Program-made: the position numbers and the translations under genes
The notes under the pieces: model-generated
What the model saw: only the letters and a program-made list of their open reading frames with translations
What the model was told of the DNA's origin: nothing
Databases searched by the model: none
Shown here: positions 25,730-35,577 of the stretch, piece by piece
Position numbering within the stretch: position 1 is the first letter of the stretch
Layout of the letters: every line of letters starts with the position of its first letter
Assembly: GCA_938075455.1 (NCBI GenBank)
Contig: CALJHN010000007.1
Location: forward strand, 46,864-110,863
DNA length: 64,000 nt
Direction of reading: 5' to 3'
Source: an uncultured Flavobacteriales bacterium
Lineage (GTDB): Bacteria; Bacteroidota; Bacteroidia; Flavobacteriales_D; Parvicellaceae

Positions 25730-27407
25730 TTATTTTTTGAATTAACTCTTTTGAATATTCACCAGTTTCTTCAGCTTTCTTCCAAAAAGTAATAGCTTTT
25801 TTCTTTTTATCTAATTTAAAAAGAACATCTCCATAATGTTCTAATATTTCCCCAGACTTTTCTCCGCTCTTAATGACCGCATCAAATAAAATTTGCTCAG
25901 CTTTTTCATATTCTTCTCGTTGGAACATCACCCATCCATAAGTGTCAATATATGTGGAATTGTCAGGAAACTTTTCTATTACTTTTAATATTAATTCTTT
26001 TGCCCTTGCAAGGTTGACTTTTTGTAAGGCCAAATAATAACTGTAATTATTTAATAGGTTAATGTTTTCGGGATTTAAAGCTAAAGACATTTCATAATAA
26101 TCAAATGCTATTTTGAATTTTTTTATCCCATAATATGAGTCGCCAATTTGTTGATCAAAGTCACTTTCTAAAAATGAGTTATTAAAAACTAATTTTTTTC
26201 CTTTTTTAAGATTTTCAATAGCACTTTCAAATTCATTTTTTTGGTTTAAAGCAATTCCTAAAGCTAGATAAAGAAATGGCTGATTTGGATGACTTTCAAT
26301 TGCGTTTTTAGAGTCTTTAATAGTTGCTTCCAACTTGTTTCTTGAGAGTGTCGAAGAAATGAGCTGAGTCCAAGATTCGTATGGAAGTGGATTAATTTTT
26401 AAAGATTCTCTTATATAGAAGCATGCAGTATCTTCTTTTCTTTGATGCATTTTTAACTTCCCTAAAAGTAGTAAGACCTCACTATTTTGGAAGTCTGATT
26501 TTAGATAACTTTCAGCTAGTTTACAAATTTGATTAACGTTGAAAGGGCTTTTCTCATCGTAAGAAATCTGAAGAAGCATTTGTTTTTTTATATTATTTTC
26601 AACTTCTAAGGATCCCATTACATATAAAAGTTCATCATAGGCTTTAATGATTTCTCCATTCTTATAATAGTATTGAAATAATGATAGTCTAACTAGACCA
26701 TTTGACGAATCAATAAACATCATTTTGTCCAATAATTGTTTTGAGTTTTTAGGTTTGTTAATGTTCTGGTAGAACTCCGCTAATAAACCTAACGCTCTTA
26801 AGTTTTCTGGACTAAACGTAACTAATTTTATTAGTTCATTTATTGCATCCTTTTTATCTTTAAGGAAAATATAAATTTGATGTTTTTGCAAAGATAAATC
26901 TTCACTAACACCAATTTTCTCTTCAATTTTATTGAGAATTTTTAACGCCTTTTTGTACTTGCTCCCATTTAAAAGTTCTTCTGCTAAAGAAAATAAGTAA
27001 GATATCTTATCTGGTTTTATTTCAATTAGTTTGGAAAAGATTTCAGCACTTTTTTTATGATTGCCATTTTCTTTATAAACCAATGCTAAATTGGCTAGAT
27101 ACCATTCATTTTCTGATCTAATTTCAACTGCAATATTTGCATATTCCAACGCTTTTTGAGGTTGATTAAGTGTTAAATAAATTCCAGAAAGCTCAAAATT
27201 AACAACACCACTTTTTGGATTTATCTCTAAACATTTTTTGTATAAGGAATCTGCAGAATATAAATCTCCGCTAACTTTTGCTCCTGTTGCATCAATGAGA
27301 TATTTCACAAAAGTCCTATCATCCAAGTTATCATCTTTCTGAGAACTTCCCTTTTGAGCAAAAAATAGCAATAAAAAAAAGGAGATAATTCTTAAATTTT
27401 TAATCAT
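25707..27407 (-). CDS. Tetratricopeptide-repeat protein
   Basis: 566 residues from the ATG at 27407, which begins a clean signal peptide (M-I-K-N-L-R-I-I-S-F-F-L-L-L-F-F-A-Q). Longer in-frame starts would run into dut, whose stop is 16 bases away. At least ten TPR units follow, for example P-Q-K-A-L-E-Y-A-N-I-A-V-E and N-L-A-L-V-Y-K-E-N-G-N-H-K-K. The last repeats (Y-G-W-V-M-F-Q-R-E-E-Y, H-Y-G-D-V-L-F-K-L) resemble BTAD/BepA-type exported TPR proteins. It is a likely periplasmic scaffold for envelope assembly, encoded with DUF4292 and an EnvC-like protein. Confidence 0.82.
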   Translation of the reverse strand: MIKNLRIISFFLLLFFAQKGSSQKDDNLDDRTFVKYLIDATGAKVSGDLYSADSLYKKCLEINPKSGVVNFELSGIYLTLNQPQKALEYANIAVEIRSENEWYLANLALVYKENGNHKKSAEIFSKLIEIKPDKISYLFSLAEELLNGSKYKKALKILNKIEEKIGVSEDLSLQKHQIYIFLKDKKDAINELIKLVTFSPENLRALGLLAEFYQNINKPKNSKQLLDKMMFIDSSNGLVRLSLFQYYYKNGEIIKAYDELLYVMGSLEVENNIKKQMLLQISYDEKSPFNVNQICKLAESYLKSDFQNSEVLLLLGKLKMHQRKEDTACFYIRESLKINPLPYESWTQLISSTLSRNKLEATIKDSKNAIESHPNQPFLYLALGIALNQKNEFESAIENLKKGKKLVFNNSFLESDFDQQIGDSYYGIKKFKIAFDYYEMSLALNPENINLLNNYSYYLALQKVNLARAKELILKVIEKFPDNSTYIDTYGWVMFQREEYEKAEQILFDAVIKSGEKSGEILEHYGDVLFKLDKKKKAITFWKKAEETGEYSKELIQKINENKFIE

Positions 27408-27423
27408 CAATCTTATAGAAAAA

Positions 27424-27861
27424 TTATTTTTTACCTGTGCTTCCAAATCCATCTTCTCCTCTTTGACTAACCGAAATTTGTGATGTTTCAACAAACTTTG
27501 GAACTTCGTATTTTGATAAAACCATTTGAGCTATTCTATCTCCATTATTTATTTCAAAGTTTTCGTTAGAAAGGTTTACCAAAAGAATCCCAATCTCTCC
27601 TCTGTAGTCAGAATCAATAGTTCCAGGGCTATTAATTACTGTAATTCCATTTTTTAAAGCAAGTCCGCTTCTTGGTCTAATTTGTACTTCATATCCCAAG
27701 GGGATTTCCATTTTAAGCCCTGTAGAAATCAATTTCCTTTCCATTGGTTTTAATATTATTTTATTTTCAATAAAAGCTCTTATATCTGCACCAGCTGCTC
27801 CATTTGTGGCAAGTCCAGGGGTTTTATTATTAGAATTATTTACAATTTTTATTGAGATCAT
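27424..27861 (-). CDS. dut: dUTP diphosphatase
   Basis: 145 residues, the normal trimeric dUTPase length. It hydrolyses dUTP to dUMP, keeping uracil out of DNA. All five motifs are present: G-A-A-G-A-D-I-R-A (motif 1), R-P-R-S-G-L-A-L-K (motif 2), I-D-S-D-Y-R-G-E-I-G (motif 3), G-D-R-I-A-Q-M-V (motif 4) and the C-terminal arm R-G-E-D-G-F-G-S-T-G-K (motif 5). It sits between the flippase gene (14 bases upstream) and the TPR gene, all on the minus strand. Confidence 0.97.
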   Translation of the reverse strand: MISIKIVNNSNNKTPGLATNGAAGADIRAFIENKIILKPMERKLISTGLKMEIPLGYEVQIRPRSGLALKNGITVINSPGTIDSDYRGEIGILLVNLSNENFEINNGDRIAQMVLSKYEVPKFVETSQISVSQRGEDGFGSTGKK

Positions 27862-27875
27862 TGGTAGATTATTTT

Positions 27876-29393
27876 TTAATTCATCATTTTTTTAGGTCTT
27901 TCTACAAAATATACTAAAACTATATAGCAAGCCAAAAGAAAACAATGAAAACCATATTGTTTAATACTGTAATTAATAGATGCGTCAAAGTCTAGACTAA
28001 GCCAATAAAGGACTCCCCCTGCTATGAAATAAAGAATTATTTTTTTAAGATTATAAGGAACTTTGTAGTGGTATTGTCCCAAAAAATAGCTAATAATCAT
28101 CATAGAGCCATAACAAAATAAAGTTGCATAGGCCGAAGCTTCATACCCATAAATAGGTATGAAAATAAAGTTAATTACAAGGGTGATTAAAACACCAAAA
28201 ATTGAAATAACTGCCCCATAAATTGTTTTTTCAGAAAGTTTGTACCAAATAGATAGGCTCGTATAAATACCCAAACAAATATTTGCACCTAGTAAAATCG
28301 GAATTACTTTAAGACCGCTCCAATATTCAGGATTGGGAATGAAATATTTAAAGAGGTGTAAAAATAGAGTTATCCCTAAGAAAGTGAAAACAAGAACAAC
28401 AACAAAATAGTTCATGACTTTAGCTAGTGTATCTTTGGAATTTTTACTAGCTTCATTTTTAAAAAAGAAAGGTTCAGAAGCATATCTAAATGCCTGAATA
28501 AACATGCTAACTATCATTGATATTTTATAATTTGCTCCATAAATTCCGTTTTGGGAAAGAGCCATAGATAATGCTTGTGAACTGTTTTCTGCATCGCCAT
28601 TTTCTAAATATTGATTGAATAGAATAGATTTAAGCATTGCTCTATCTAAAGTCTCATTTACTACATAAGCTAGGCCAACTAAAAGCATTGGTCCTGCATA
28701 ACGAATCATATCTTTAAGTATGGTAAAGTCAAAAGTCCCTTTAAAACTCATTGTTGGCATTAAAACAAAAAATTTTATCACACTTGCAACGAGATTAGAA
28801 ATGAATACATAACCAACTCCAATTTTTGGATTGTAAAAATTTTCGATAATCCAGTTTGTATGCCCACTTTCATAAGCTTCTTTACAGTAAATGAGAAAAA
28901 ACAAGTTTAGAAAAATGTTTACTCCAACATTCATAAGGTTGACCAGAGCAAATTTCTTTGCTTTTTCTTGAAGTCTCAACTTTGCTAGAGGGATAGACGA
29001 AACAGCGTCTAAACTCACAATCAAACTAAACCAAATAATATATTCTTTATGATTGGGATACTTTAGCCAATCTGCGATATTTTCAGAAAATATGGTGGTC
29101 ATGGCCACAAAAATAGCGGAGCTAGTAATTAAGGAATATAATGTATTAGAGTATATATTTAATTTTCCGTCTTTGTTAGTTGTCGAGAATCTGAAAAATG
29201 CAGTCTCCATCCCATAGGTAAGAAAAACTACTAAAAACGCTACATAAGCATACATTTCAGTAATTATACCATATTGTTCGTTTGAGAATTGAAGTGCATA
29301 CAGAGGAGTCAATAAAAAGTTTAAAAATCTCCCAATAATACTGCTGGTGCCGTAAATTGCTGTTTGGTTAATTAATTTTCTAATTGAACTCAA
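27876..29393 (-). CDS. Polysaccharide flippase-like membrane protein (MOP superfamily)
   Basis: 505 residues with 12-14 hydrophobic segments. The N-terminus I-Y-G-T-S-S-I-I-G-R-F-L-N-F-L-L-T-P-L-Y matches the Wzx/RfbX oligosaccharide flippases, which move lipid-linked sugars across the inner membrane. No glycosyltransferase cluster is near, so the substrate cannot be read. It sits 2 bases downstream of the enoyl-CoA hydratase gene and upstream of dut on one strand. The middle loop around residues 265-280 is polar and unusual in containing a run of serine and glutamine. Confidence 0.85.
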   Translation of the reverse strand: MSSIRKLINQTAIYGTSSIIGRFLNFLLTPLYALQFSNEQYGIITEMYAYVAFLVVFLTYGMETAFFRFSTTNKDGKLNIYSNTLYSLITSSAIFVAMTTIFSENIADWLKYPNHKEYIIWFSLIVSLDAVSSIPLAKLRLQEKAKKFALVNLMNVGVNIFLNLFFLIYCKEAYESGHTNWIIENFYNPKIGVGYVFISNLVASVIKFFVLMPTMSFKGTFDFTILKDMIRYAGPMLLVGLAYVVNETLDRAMLKSILFNQYLENGDAENSSQALSMALSQNGIYGANYKISMIVSMFIQAFRYASEPFFFKNEASKNSKDTLAKVMNYFVVVLVFTFLGITLFLHLFKYFIPNPEYWSGLKVIPILLGANICLGIYTSLSIWYKLSEKTIYGAVISIFGVLITLVINFIFIPIYGYEASAYATLFCYGSMMIISYFLGQYHYKVPYNLKKIILYFIAGGVLYWLSLDFDASINYSIKQYGFHCFLLACYIVLVYFVERPKKMMN

Positions 29394-29395
29394 TT

Positions 29396-30169
29396 TTAAA
29401 AATTAGGTTTTCTCTTTTCTAAGAATGCACTAGTTCCTTCAATAAAATCTTTAGTTTCAAAACAATTACCAAAAGAATTTATTTCCACTTCAAATCCGTT
29501 TAAACTTGAGTCAAAGCCAGCATTTATCGATTTAATAGCAGCAGATATTGCATTTGGTGAATTTTTAGCAATTTGATAACACAATTCTTTACATTTTGAA
29601 ATTAATTCCTCAGCTTCGAAAACATTATTTACCAATCGATAATTATGCGCCTGATTCGCGTCAATCATATTCCCAGTTGTAATCATTTCTAACGCCTTGC
29701 CTTTTCCAACTAGTTGAGCCAATCTTTGAGTTCCTCCATATCCTGGGATAACCCCTAAACTAACTTCAGGCAATCCCATTTTAGCATTACTAGATGCTAG
29801 TCTAATATGACAAGCCATTGCAAGCTCCAGTCCTCCTCCTAAGGCAAATCCATTAATTGCTGCAATGATTGGTTTAGGAAAGTTTTCAATAAAATCAAAT
29901 AATTTCTTCTGTCCGTCTTTTGCAAGACTTTTTCCTTCCTCTCTAGTGAATTTTGCAAATTCTTTGATGTCTGCTCCTGCAACAAAAGCTTTTTCTCCAG
30001 AACCAGTTATAATTATAGATTTTACATTTTTATTCGTTTTTATTTTTTGTAGCTCTTGATTTAGGTCATCAACAAGTTGGTGATTTAGCGCATTGAGTTG
30101 TTGGGGTCTATTTAAAGTAAATAGTGCAATGCTATTTTCAATTTTCACAAGTAGGTTAGGTGCTTCCAT
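29396..30169 (-). CDS. Enoyl-CoA hydratase/crotonase family protein
   Basis: 257 residues, full crotonase length. The oxyanion-hole motif is F-V-A-G-A-D-I-K-E-F (near 65-74) and the second is A-L-G-G-G-L-E-L-A-M-A-C (about 106-117). The catalytic glutamates lie in G-L-E-L and P-E-V-S-L-G-V-I-P-G-Y-G-G-T-Q-R-L. The best fit is short-chain enoyl-CoA hydratase (3-hydroxybutyryl-CoA dehydratase type), hydrating trans-2-enoyl-CoA in fatty-acid oxidation or synthesis. No other beta-oxidation gene is nearby. First gene of the run ending with the EnvC-like protein. Confidence 0.88.
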   Translation of the reverse strand: MEAPNLLVKIENSIALFTLNRPQQLNALNHQLVDDLNQELQKIKTNKNVKSIIITGSGEKAFVAGADIKEFAKFTREEGKSLAKDGQKKLFDFIENFPKPIIAAINGFALGGGLELAMACHIRLASSNAKMGLPEVSLGVIPGYGGTQRLAQLVGKGKALEMITTGNMIDANQAHNYRLVNNVFEAEELISKCKELCYQIAKNSPNAISAAIKSINAGFDSSLNGFEVEINSFGNCFETKDFIEGTSAFLEKRKPNF

Positions 30170-30243
30170 AGTAAGATTATATATAAAAATAGGACATATT
30201 AACTTATAATTTGTAAAATAGGAATTCTTTTAGACCAGCCCTT

Positions 30244-30447
30244 TTATTTTTTACTCAAAAACTTTGTTTTTAGTAAGTAAATACCTCCAATACCCAACCA
30301 ATAAATAGAAATAAGGACAATAGATTCTTTAAAAATATTCCAAGTAAGGCTGCCAAAAAAACCGTTCACAAAAATTATTTGATAGCTTTTGAAAATTATT
30401 ATTAGTAAAGAAAATAAGAAATTTAAATAAAGTTGTTTTTTATTCAA
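30244..30447 (-). CDS. Small hypothetical membrane protein
   Basis: 67 residues with two hydrophobic segments (about 7-27 and 38-58) joined by a short loop (F-G-S-L-T-W-N-I-F-K-E) and a basic C-terminal tail. I cannot assign a family. It follows the lipoprotein gene at 30.46 kb by 10 bases on the same strand, which supports it being real and co-expressed. Confidence 0.45.
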   Translation of the reverse strand: MNKKQLYLNFLFSLLIIIFKSYQIIFVNGFFGSLTWNIFKESIVLISIYWLGIGGIYLLKTKFLSKK

Positions 30448-30457
30448 GCTAATATAA

Positions 30458-30826
30458 TTATTGAATATAAATTACTTTTTCAGTAGAGGTCATTTCTACA
30501 ATATTTATAACGCCCATAAAGACACCATCAACTTCAACATCTAAAACAGCAAACCCCCCTTGGCCATCTTTGTATCCATCACTAAAGTCAAAGCTGGCGG
30601 TCCCATTAACAGTAGTATTTTTAGTAACATCGTAAAGTGTAGTTCTTAATGAATCATCAAAAAATAAACGAATACTTATATTTTCAATTGGATTATTTGT
30701 GTTGTTATCCAAAACTCTAACTATTGCAATAGTTTCATCAGACTTGTAGCAAGAATTTAAGGAAGAGAAACAAATTATTATAATTGAAATTAAGAAAAGC
30801 CTATAATATATATTAAGGAAATTCAT
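30458..30826 (-). CDS. Hypothetical lipoprotein with beta-sandwich-like body
   Basis: 122 residues. The signal ends S-S-L-N-S-C-Y (Cys26), so it is a lipoprotein. The body has the look of a small carboxypeptidase-regulatory or transthyretin-like beta domain: A-I-V-R-V-L-D-N-N-T-N-N-P-I-E-N-I-S-I-R-L-F-F, then G-T-A-S-F-D-F-S-D-G and F-A-V-L-D-V-E-V-D-G. Those domains bind sugars or proteins at the surface. It is divergent from the cyclophilin gene; 109 bases between the two starts must hold both promoters. Confidence 0.6.
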   Translation of the reverse strand: MNFLNIYYRLFLISIIIICFSSLNSCYKSDETIAIVRVLDNNTNNPIENISIRLFFDDSLRTTLYDVTKNTTVNGTASFDFSDGYKDGQGGFAVLDVEVDGVFMGVINIVEMTSTEKVIYIQ

Positions 30827-30935
30827 TTATTATTAGTGCGTTTGATGCATTTAAATTTAATATAATATTAAAATATTTTAGATTAATATACTACTATTGA
30901 CTTACTTTGCAATATAGAAAAAAAACAGGATTTAT

Positions 30936-31655
30936 ATGTTTAGAGTTTTTAGAAATATAATATTTGGATTTACTGCCCTACTATTTTTTAGTTGTTCGGT
31001 GTTTAAATCCAATAACTCTGTCCCTAACGAAACTAGGGTTGAAATGATTACATCTAAAGGAACACTCATATTAAAGCTTTACAACGAGACTCCACTACAC
31101 AGAGACAATTTTAAAAAATTAGTAGATAACAAATTTTATGATGGTATAAAATTCCATAGAGTTATTAATGGGTTTATGGCTCAAGCAGGAGATCCAAATT
31201 CTAAGAAAGATGATTTTAAAGGACAATTGGGCCAAAATAGCGAAGGAGAAACAATTCCCGCAGAGATTAATCCAAATTTATTTCATAAAAAGGGAGCTTT
31301 ATCGGCAGCCAGAATGGGAGACAACGTAAATCCAGAAAAAAAATCCAGTGGAAGTCAATTTTATATTGTACAAGGAAGAAAACTTTCCTTGAAACAACTT
31401 ACCCAAATGGAGCACAGTATTAATCAAAAAGTCAAGTATTACCAACCAACGGAAAATAATTTTCAATTTTCAGATACTGCAAAAAAAATATATCAGGAAA
31501 TTGGAGGAACTCCTTTTTTAGACAATGGATATACTGTTTTTGGAGAAGTTATTCAAGGACTGCAAATAATTGATAAAATTTGTTCTGTTAAAACAGATAG
31601 AGGAGATCAACCAATATCTGCAATTACAATTTTATCTGCTAGAATTATTAAATAA
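30936..31655 (+). CDS. Peptidyl-prolyl cis-trans isomerase, cyclophilin type, lipoprotein
   Basis: 239 residues. Lipoprotein signal F-F-S-C-S (Cys20). The cyclophilin domain spans about 35-239: [21 protein letters not shown] (65-85), with the catalytic Arg in F-H-R, then G-S-Q-F-Y-I-V-Q-G and [11 protein letters not shown]. An insert of about 50 residues (R-K-L-S-L-K-Q-L-T) separates the two halves, as in other Bacteroidota cyclophilins. It probably folds periplasmic proteins. pheS starts one base after its stop, so the two share a transcript despite unrelated roles. Confidence 0.88.
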   Translation: MFRVFRNIIFGFTALLFFSCSVFKSNNSVPNETRVEMITSKGTLILKLYNETPLHRDNFKKLVDNKFYDGIKFHRVINGFMAQAGDPNSKKDDFKGQLGQNSEGETIPAEINPNLFHKKGALSAARMGDNVNPEKKSSGSQFYIVQGRKLSLKQLTQMEHSINQKVKYYQPTENNFQFSDTAKKIYQEIGGTPFLDNGYTVFGEVIQGLQIIDKICSVKTDRGDQPISAITILSARIIK

Positions 31656-31656
31656 T

Positions 31657-32676
31657 ATGTTTGAAGACATTGATAAGATTAATAACGAAGTTGAAAAATT
31701 TCAAAGTAATTCTCCGGAAGAACTAGAGCAGTTTAGGATTGCTTACCTTGGTAAGAAAGGAAAAGTAACTTTATTATTTAGCGCTTTTAAGGAAGTTCCT
31801 GTGGATCAAAAAAAAGAATTTGGAAAACAATTAAACATATTAAAACAAAATTGTCAAGAGAAGATAAACAGTTTAAAATCGAAATTATCTTCTATCACTA
31901 GTATTAGAAAATCCAATACTGATTATACTATTCCTGGACAACCTATGAATTTCGGTTCCAGGCATCCAATTACTCTAATAAGAGATAGGGTAATAAATAT
32001 TTTTTCTCAAATTGGATTTTCAATCTCTGAAGGTCCAGAAATTGAAGATGATTGGCATAATTTCACAGCTCTTAACTTTCCGAAGGAACATCCTGCAAGA
32101 GACATGCAGGATACTTTTTTTATCCAAGAAGATATTGCTTTAAGAACTCATACTTCTTCTGTACAAGTAAGAGTGATGGAAAATAACAAACCACCAATAA
32201 GAACCATCTCACCAGGCAGAGTTTATAGAAATGAAGCAATTTCTGCAAGAGCACATTGTTTTTTCCATCAGATTGAAGGTTTGTATATAGATAAAGATGT
32301 CTCTTTTGCTGACATGAAAAAAACTCTATTGTATTTTACAAAATCTATGTTTGGTAACGAAGCAAAAATTAGACTTAGACCTTCTTACTTTCCATTTACT
32401 GAGCCTTCTGCAGAAGTAGATGTTTCTTGTACTATTTGTAATGGAAAGGGTTGTAATGTCTGTAAATATTCAGGCTGGTTAGAAATTATGGGCTGCGGAA
32501 TGGTAGATCCTAATGTTTTAGAAAATTGTAATATAGACCCAGAGGTCTACAGTGGATATGCATTTGGAATGGGTGTAGAACGAATAGCACAGTTAGTTTA
32601 CCAAGTAAATGATTTAAGACTATATTCTGAAAATGATTGGAGATTCCTAAAACAATTTAGTTCTGAAAATTTCTAG
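31657..32676 (+). CDS. pheS: Phenylalanyl-tRNA synthetase alpha subunit
   Basis: 339 residues from the ATG at 31657; the in-frame region upstream belongs to the cyclophilin. The N-terminal coiled-coil tRNA-binding arm (1-85) is followed by the class II catalytic core: motif 1 around [10 protein letters not shown], motif 2 with [11 protein letters not shown], and motif 3 in [13 protein letters not shown]. The phenylalanine-site [10 protein letters not shown] motif is present. Its partner pheT is about 15 kb away on the opposite strand. It overlaps the convergent M42 gene by 4 bases. Confidence 0.96.
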   Translation: MFEDIDKINNEVEKFQSNSPEELEQFRIAYLGKKGKVTLLFSAFKEVPVDQKKEFGKQLNILKQNCQEKINSLKSKLSSITSIRKSNTDYTIPGQPMNFGSRHPITLIRDRVINIFSQIGFSISEGPEIEDDWHNFTALNFPKEHPARDMQDTFFIQEDIALRTHTSSVQVRVMENNKPPIRTISPGRVYRNEAISARAHCFFHQIEGLYIDKDVSFADMKKTLLYFTKSMFGNEAKIRLRPSYFPFTEPSAEVDVSCTICNGKGCNVCKYSGWLEIMGCGMVDPNVLENCNIDPEVYSGYAFGMGVERIAQLVYQVNDLRLYSENDWRFLKQFSSENF

Positions 32677-33728
32677 AATTCATTTTTGTGTTCCCAATTG
32701 TTATTTTTCATTGACAATAGACACCATTTTAATAAATCTATACAGCTTTCAACATCTTTTTTGTGAACCATTTCTATAACTTGATGAATATGTCTTGTTG
32801 GTATTGAAAATGCTCCGGCAATAGATCCACCAGGCGTCATTCTTTGAATACTAGCTGTGTCAGTTCCCCCCGCTGTAAGTATTTCGTTCTGCCAAGAAAT
32901 TTTATTTTTAGTTGCCGTTTTTTTCATGAATTTTACCATCCTAGAATCGCAAATTGTACTAGCGTCCATAATTTTTATTCCTACACCACTTCCTAAAGAA
33001 GTGATTTTCTCATGTTCACTAGCCCCAGGGACATCATAAGCAATAGTAGTATCTAAGCCAAATCCAAAATCTGGTTTTATTTTCTGAGTCGCAACCTGTG
33101 CTCCTCTAATTCCTACTTCTTCTTGAACAGTGAAAACAGCATAAGTATCAAAATCTGGTTTTTCTAATTTTTTTAATGTTTCAATAAGAACGAAAACAGC
33201 AATTCTATTATCCAAGCTTTTACAATTTATACAATCTCCCATTTCAATAAGAGCTCTCTCTCTTGTTACAGAATCTCCCACAGAGATTATTTTCTCAACT
33301 TCATTTAATTCTAAACCTAAATCTATGTAGAAGTCACTAATTTTTGGAACTTTATTTTTTTCTTCAGGTGTCATTACGTGAATAGGTTTAGATCCCATCA
33401 CTCCAATTGCATCTTTTTTCCCATGAACAATTACCCTTTGAGAAGTCAAAGTTTTTGGGTCAAAACCACCAAGGGGATGAAACTTTAAGAATCCTTTTTC
33501 GTCAATATGTGTTACGATAAACCCAATTTCATCCATATGAGCCCCAATCATTACCGATTTAGACGAGTCAACTCCTTTTTTTAAAGCAATTATATTTCCC
33601 ATATTGTCAATTTCTATATGGTCAACATGATTCTTTATTTGTTTTAAAACTAAACTTCTAACTCTATTTTCAAAGCCAGGAGCTCCTGCGGTTTCACAAA
33701 TTTCTTTAAGTAACTTAATATTGATCAT
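32673..33728 (-). CDS. M42 family metallopeptidase (glutamyl aminopeptidase type)
   Basis: 351 residues. M42 aminopeptidases form large cytosolic tetrahedral particles that trim peptides. Metal ligands are visible: H-M-D-E-I-G-F (His64, Asp66), S-L-D-N-R (bridging Asp near 170), E-E-V-G-I-R-G (about 202-208) and P-T-R-H-I-H (near 316-321). The family is typified by cellulase-associated CelM/FrvX and PepA. It is the last gene of the seven-gene minus-strand run M28 - polA - tatA - gatA - IPExxxVDY - pyk - M42, 3 bases after pyk. Confidence 0.92.
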   Translation of the reverse strand: MINIKLLKEICETAGAPGFENRVRSLVLKQIKNHVDHIEIDNMGNIIALKKGVDSSKSVMIGAHMDEIGFIVTHIDEKGFLKFHPLGGFDPKTLTSQRVIVHGKKDAIGVMGSKPIHVMTPEEKNKVPKISDFYIDLGLELNEVEKIISVGDSVTRERALIEMGDCINCKSLDNRIAVFVLIETLKKLEKPDFDTYAVFTVQEEVGIRGAQVATQKIKPDFGFGLDTTIAYDVPGASEHEKITSLGSGVGIKIMDASTICDSRMVKFMKKTATKNKISWQNEILTAGGTDTASIQRMTPGGSIAGAFSIPTRHIHQVIEMVHKKDVESCIDLLKWCLLSMKNNNWEHKNEF

Positions 33729-33731
33729 GAT

Positions 33732-35156
33732 TTAATCTATATAGCTTAGTTTTAACATATTTGTTTTTCCATTTTCAAGAAGCGGGATACTTGCAGTATT
33801 GATAATTAAATCTCCACTTTCTGCATAACCTTCTGTTTTTAGAAGATGCGTTATATCTGCAATAGTGTGGTCTGTACTAATTGTCTTATTGTAATAAAAA
33901 GTACTAACTCCCCAGACTAACGATAATGTGCTAAGTAGTTTTTTATTGCTAGAAAATACAAAAATTTCAGATTTTGGTCTTTGACTAGAAATCTTGTAAG
34001 CAGTATATCCAGAATGTGTCATGGTGATAATTGCTTTTGCTTCTACTCGCTGAGCTAATCTACAAACATTAAAACATATCGAGTCGGTAATAAATCGCTC
34101 GTTATTCTTTTTTGGTAGAGTTTCTTTTACATATATTTTATCAAAATTATTTTCTACTTCATTGATAATTCTTGACATTATTTTAATTACTTCAATAGGA
34201 TGTTTCCCAACAGAAGTTTCTCCACTTAGCATTACTGCATCTGCTCCATCCATAACGGCATTTGCTACATCATTAACTTCAGCCCTGTTTGGAGTAATAT
34301 TATTCATCATACTTTCCATCATTTGGGTTGCAATAATTACGGGTTTTGCTAAATCTTGAGCCATAGAGACAATCTGTTTTTGGATTAAAGGAACAGTTTC
34401 AAGTGGAATTTCTACCCCTAAATCCCCTCTTGCAACCATTACAGCATCTGTCTCAACCAATATCCCGCGAAGGTCATTTACTGCTTCAGGTTTTTCAATC
34501 TTTGCTATAATTTTTGCATTTCCTTTGTGACTATTTATTAAATGCCTAAGCTCAATAACTTCTCTTGCAGATCTTACAAATGAAAACCCAATCCAATCTA
34601 CTTTTTGCTCTAAAGCTACCACCAAATCCGCTTTGTCTTTTATTGTCAAACTTGAAATACTAATATTAGTATCAGGTAAATTAAGTCCCTTTTTAGAAAA
34701 CAATAATCCACCAGCAATTACTTTAGTTTTTACTGTGTCTATCAAATTAGTTTCTACAATTTCTAAATGTATTTTCCCATCATCTAAAAGAACTTTCTCC
34801 CCTTTTTTTACATCTTTAGGAATCCTATCAATAAATATTTGAGCGGATTTTTTTAAATCTCTTTTTTTAAGAGTAGTTAAAATAAATTCTTGATTATTTT
34901 TAAGTAAAAGTCCTTTTTCTGGCATATTGCCTATTCTTATTTTCGGACCTTGTAAGTCTGCTAATATTGCAGAATGGGTACCTAGCTGCTCATCCACAGT
35001 TCGGATTTTTTTAATTGCGTTAATATGATCTTGATGAATACCATGAGAAAAATTAACCCTAAAGACGTTAACTCCTTCTTTAATCATTGCTTTTAATACT
35101 TCTTCACTGGATGTTGAAGGGCCAATAGTTGCTACAATTTTTGTTCTTTTACTCAT
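33732..35156 (-). CDS. pyk: Pyruvate kinase
   Basis: 474 residues, standard length. It makes ATP and pyruvate from phosphoenolpyruvate. The N-terminal K-I-V-A-T-I-G-P-S-T-S-S, F-R-V-N-F-S-H-G, the K-P-x-I-I-A-T-Q-M-M-E-S-M motif and I-I-A-K-I-E-K-P-E-A are typical; the active-site region around M-V-A-R-G-D-L-G-V-E-I-P is intact. The C-terminal allosteric domain is present (I-I-T-M-T-H-S-G-Y-T-A). It follows the IPExxxVDY gene with one base between. Confidence 0.96.
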   Translation of the reverse strand: MSKRTKIVATIGPSTSSEEVLKAMIKEGVNVFRVNFSHGIHQDHINAIKKIRTVDEQLGTHSAILADLQGPKIRIGNMPEKGLLLKNNQEFILTTLKKRDLKKSAQIFIDRIPKDVKKGEKVLLDDGKIHLEIVETNLIDTVKTKVIAGGLLFSKKGLNLPDTNISISSLTIKDKADLVVALEQKVDWIGFSFVRSAREVIELRHLINSHKGNAKIIAKIEKPEAVNDLRGILVETDAVMVARGDLGVEIPLETVPLIQKQIVSMAQDLAKPVIIATQMMESMMNNITPNRAEVNDVANAVMDGADAVMLSGETSVGKHPIEVIKIMSRIINEVENNFDKIYVKETLPKKNNERFITDSICFNVCRLAQRVEAKAIITMTHSGYTAYKISSQRPKSEIFVFSSNKKLLSTLSLVWGVSTFYYNKTISTDHTIADITHLLKTEGYAESGDLIINTASIPLLENGKTNMLKLSYID

Positions 35157-35157
35157 T

Positions 35158-35577
35158 TTAAAAAATTAGATTTTCTTTTGATTTTAATTGTTCTACTACT
35201 ACAGAATGTGCCATTAATATAAATGGAATTTTCCTAAGTTTTTTTAAATAATAATCGTAAGTTTTTTTTTCATCAGATTTAACTAATAAAAAAAAATCAA
35301 TATGAGATTTTTCAGGAATTAACCAGCTTCGCTCACATTTGTTTCCAATTAAATAATATTCATTGGAATTAACATCGTTTACATATGAAAAAATTGGAAA
35401 GTTTGCATTAGCTTTAGATTTCTTATTAAAAATCAACTCAATATCTTTCCCAGATTTAGTCAGCTTTAAATCTAAAGTACTATTTACCGCCCAACAAAGC
35501 CGATAATCTTTCTCATGGCAACAAATACCAAGAAGACTAAAATCGTACTCATATTCTTCAACTAAAAGATGTTTCAT
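35158..35577 (-). CDS. IPExxxVDY family protein
   Basis: 139 residues. The name-giving motif appears as L-I-P-E-K-S-H-I-D-F-F (about 91-101), with the last tyrosine replaced by phenylalanine. This is a small Bacteroidota family of unknown function, often next to pyruvate kinase, as here. The N-terminal part is a mixed alpha/beta region with C-C-H-E near residue 20; no membrane segment is seen. The start overlaps gatA's stop by 4 bases. Confidence 0.82.
   Translation of the reverse strand: MKHLLVEEYEYDFSLLGICCHEKDYRLCWAVNSTLDLKLTKSGKDIELIFNKKSKANANFPIFSYVNDVNSNEYYLIGNKCERSWLIPEKSHIDFFLLVKSDEKKTYDYYLKKLRKIPFILMAHSVVVEQLKSKENLIF

Noticed and set aside
27408..27494. Extended N-terminus of the TPR protein
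   Set aside because: It would overlap dut by about 70 bases, and the ATG at 27407 begins a clean signal peptide.
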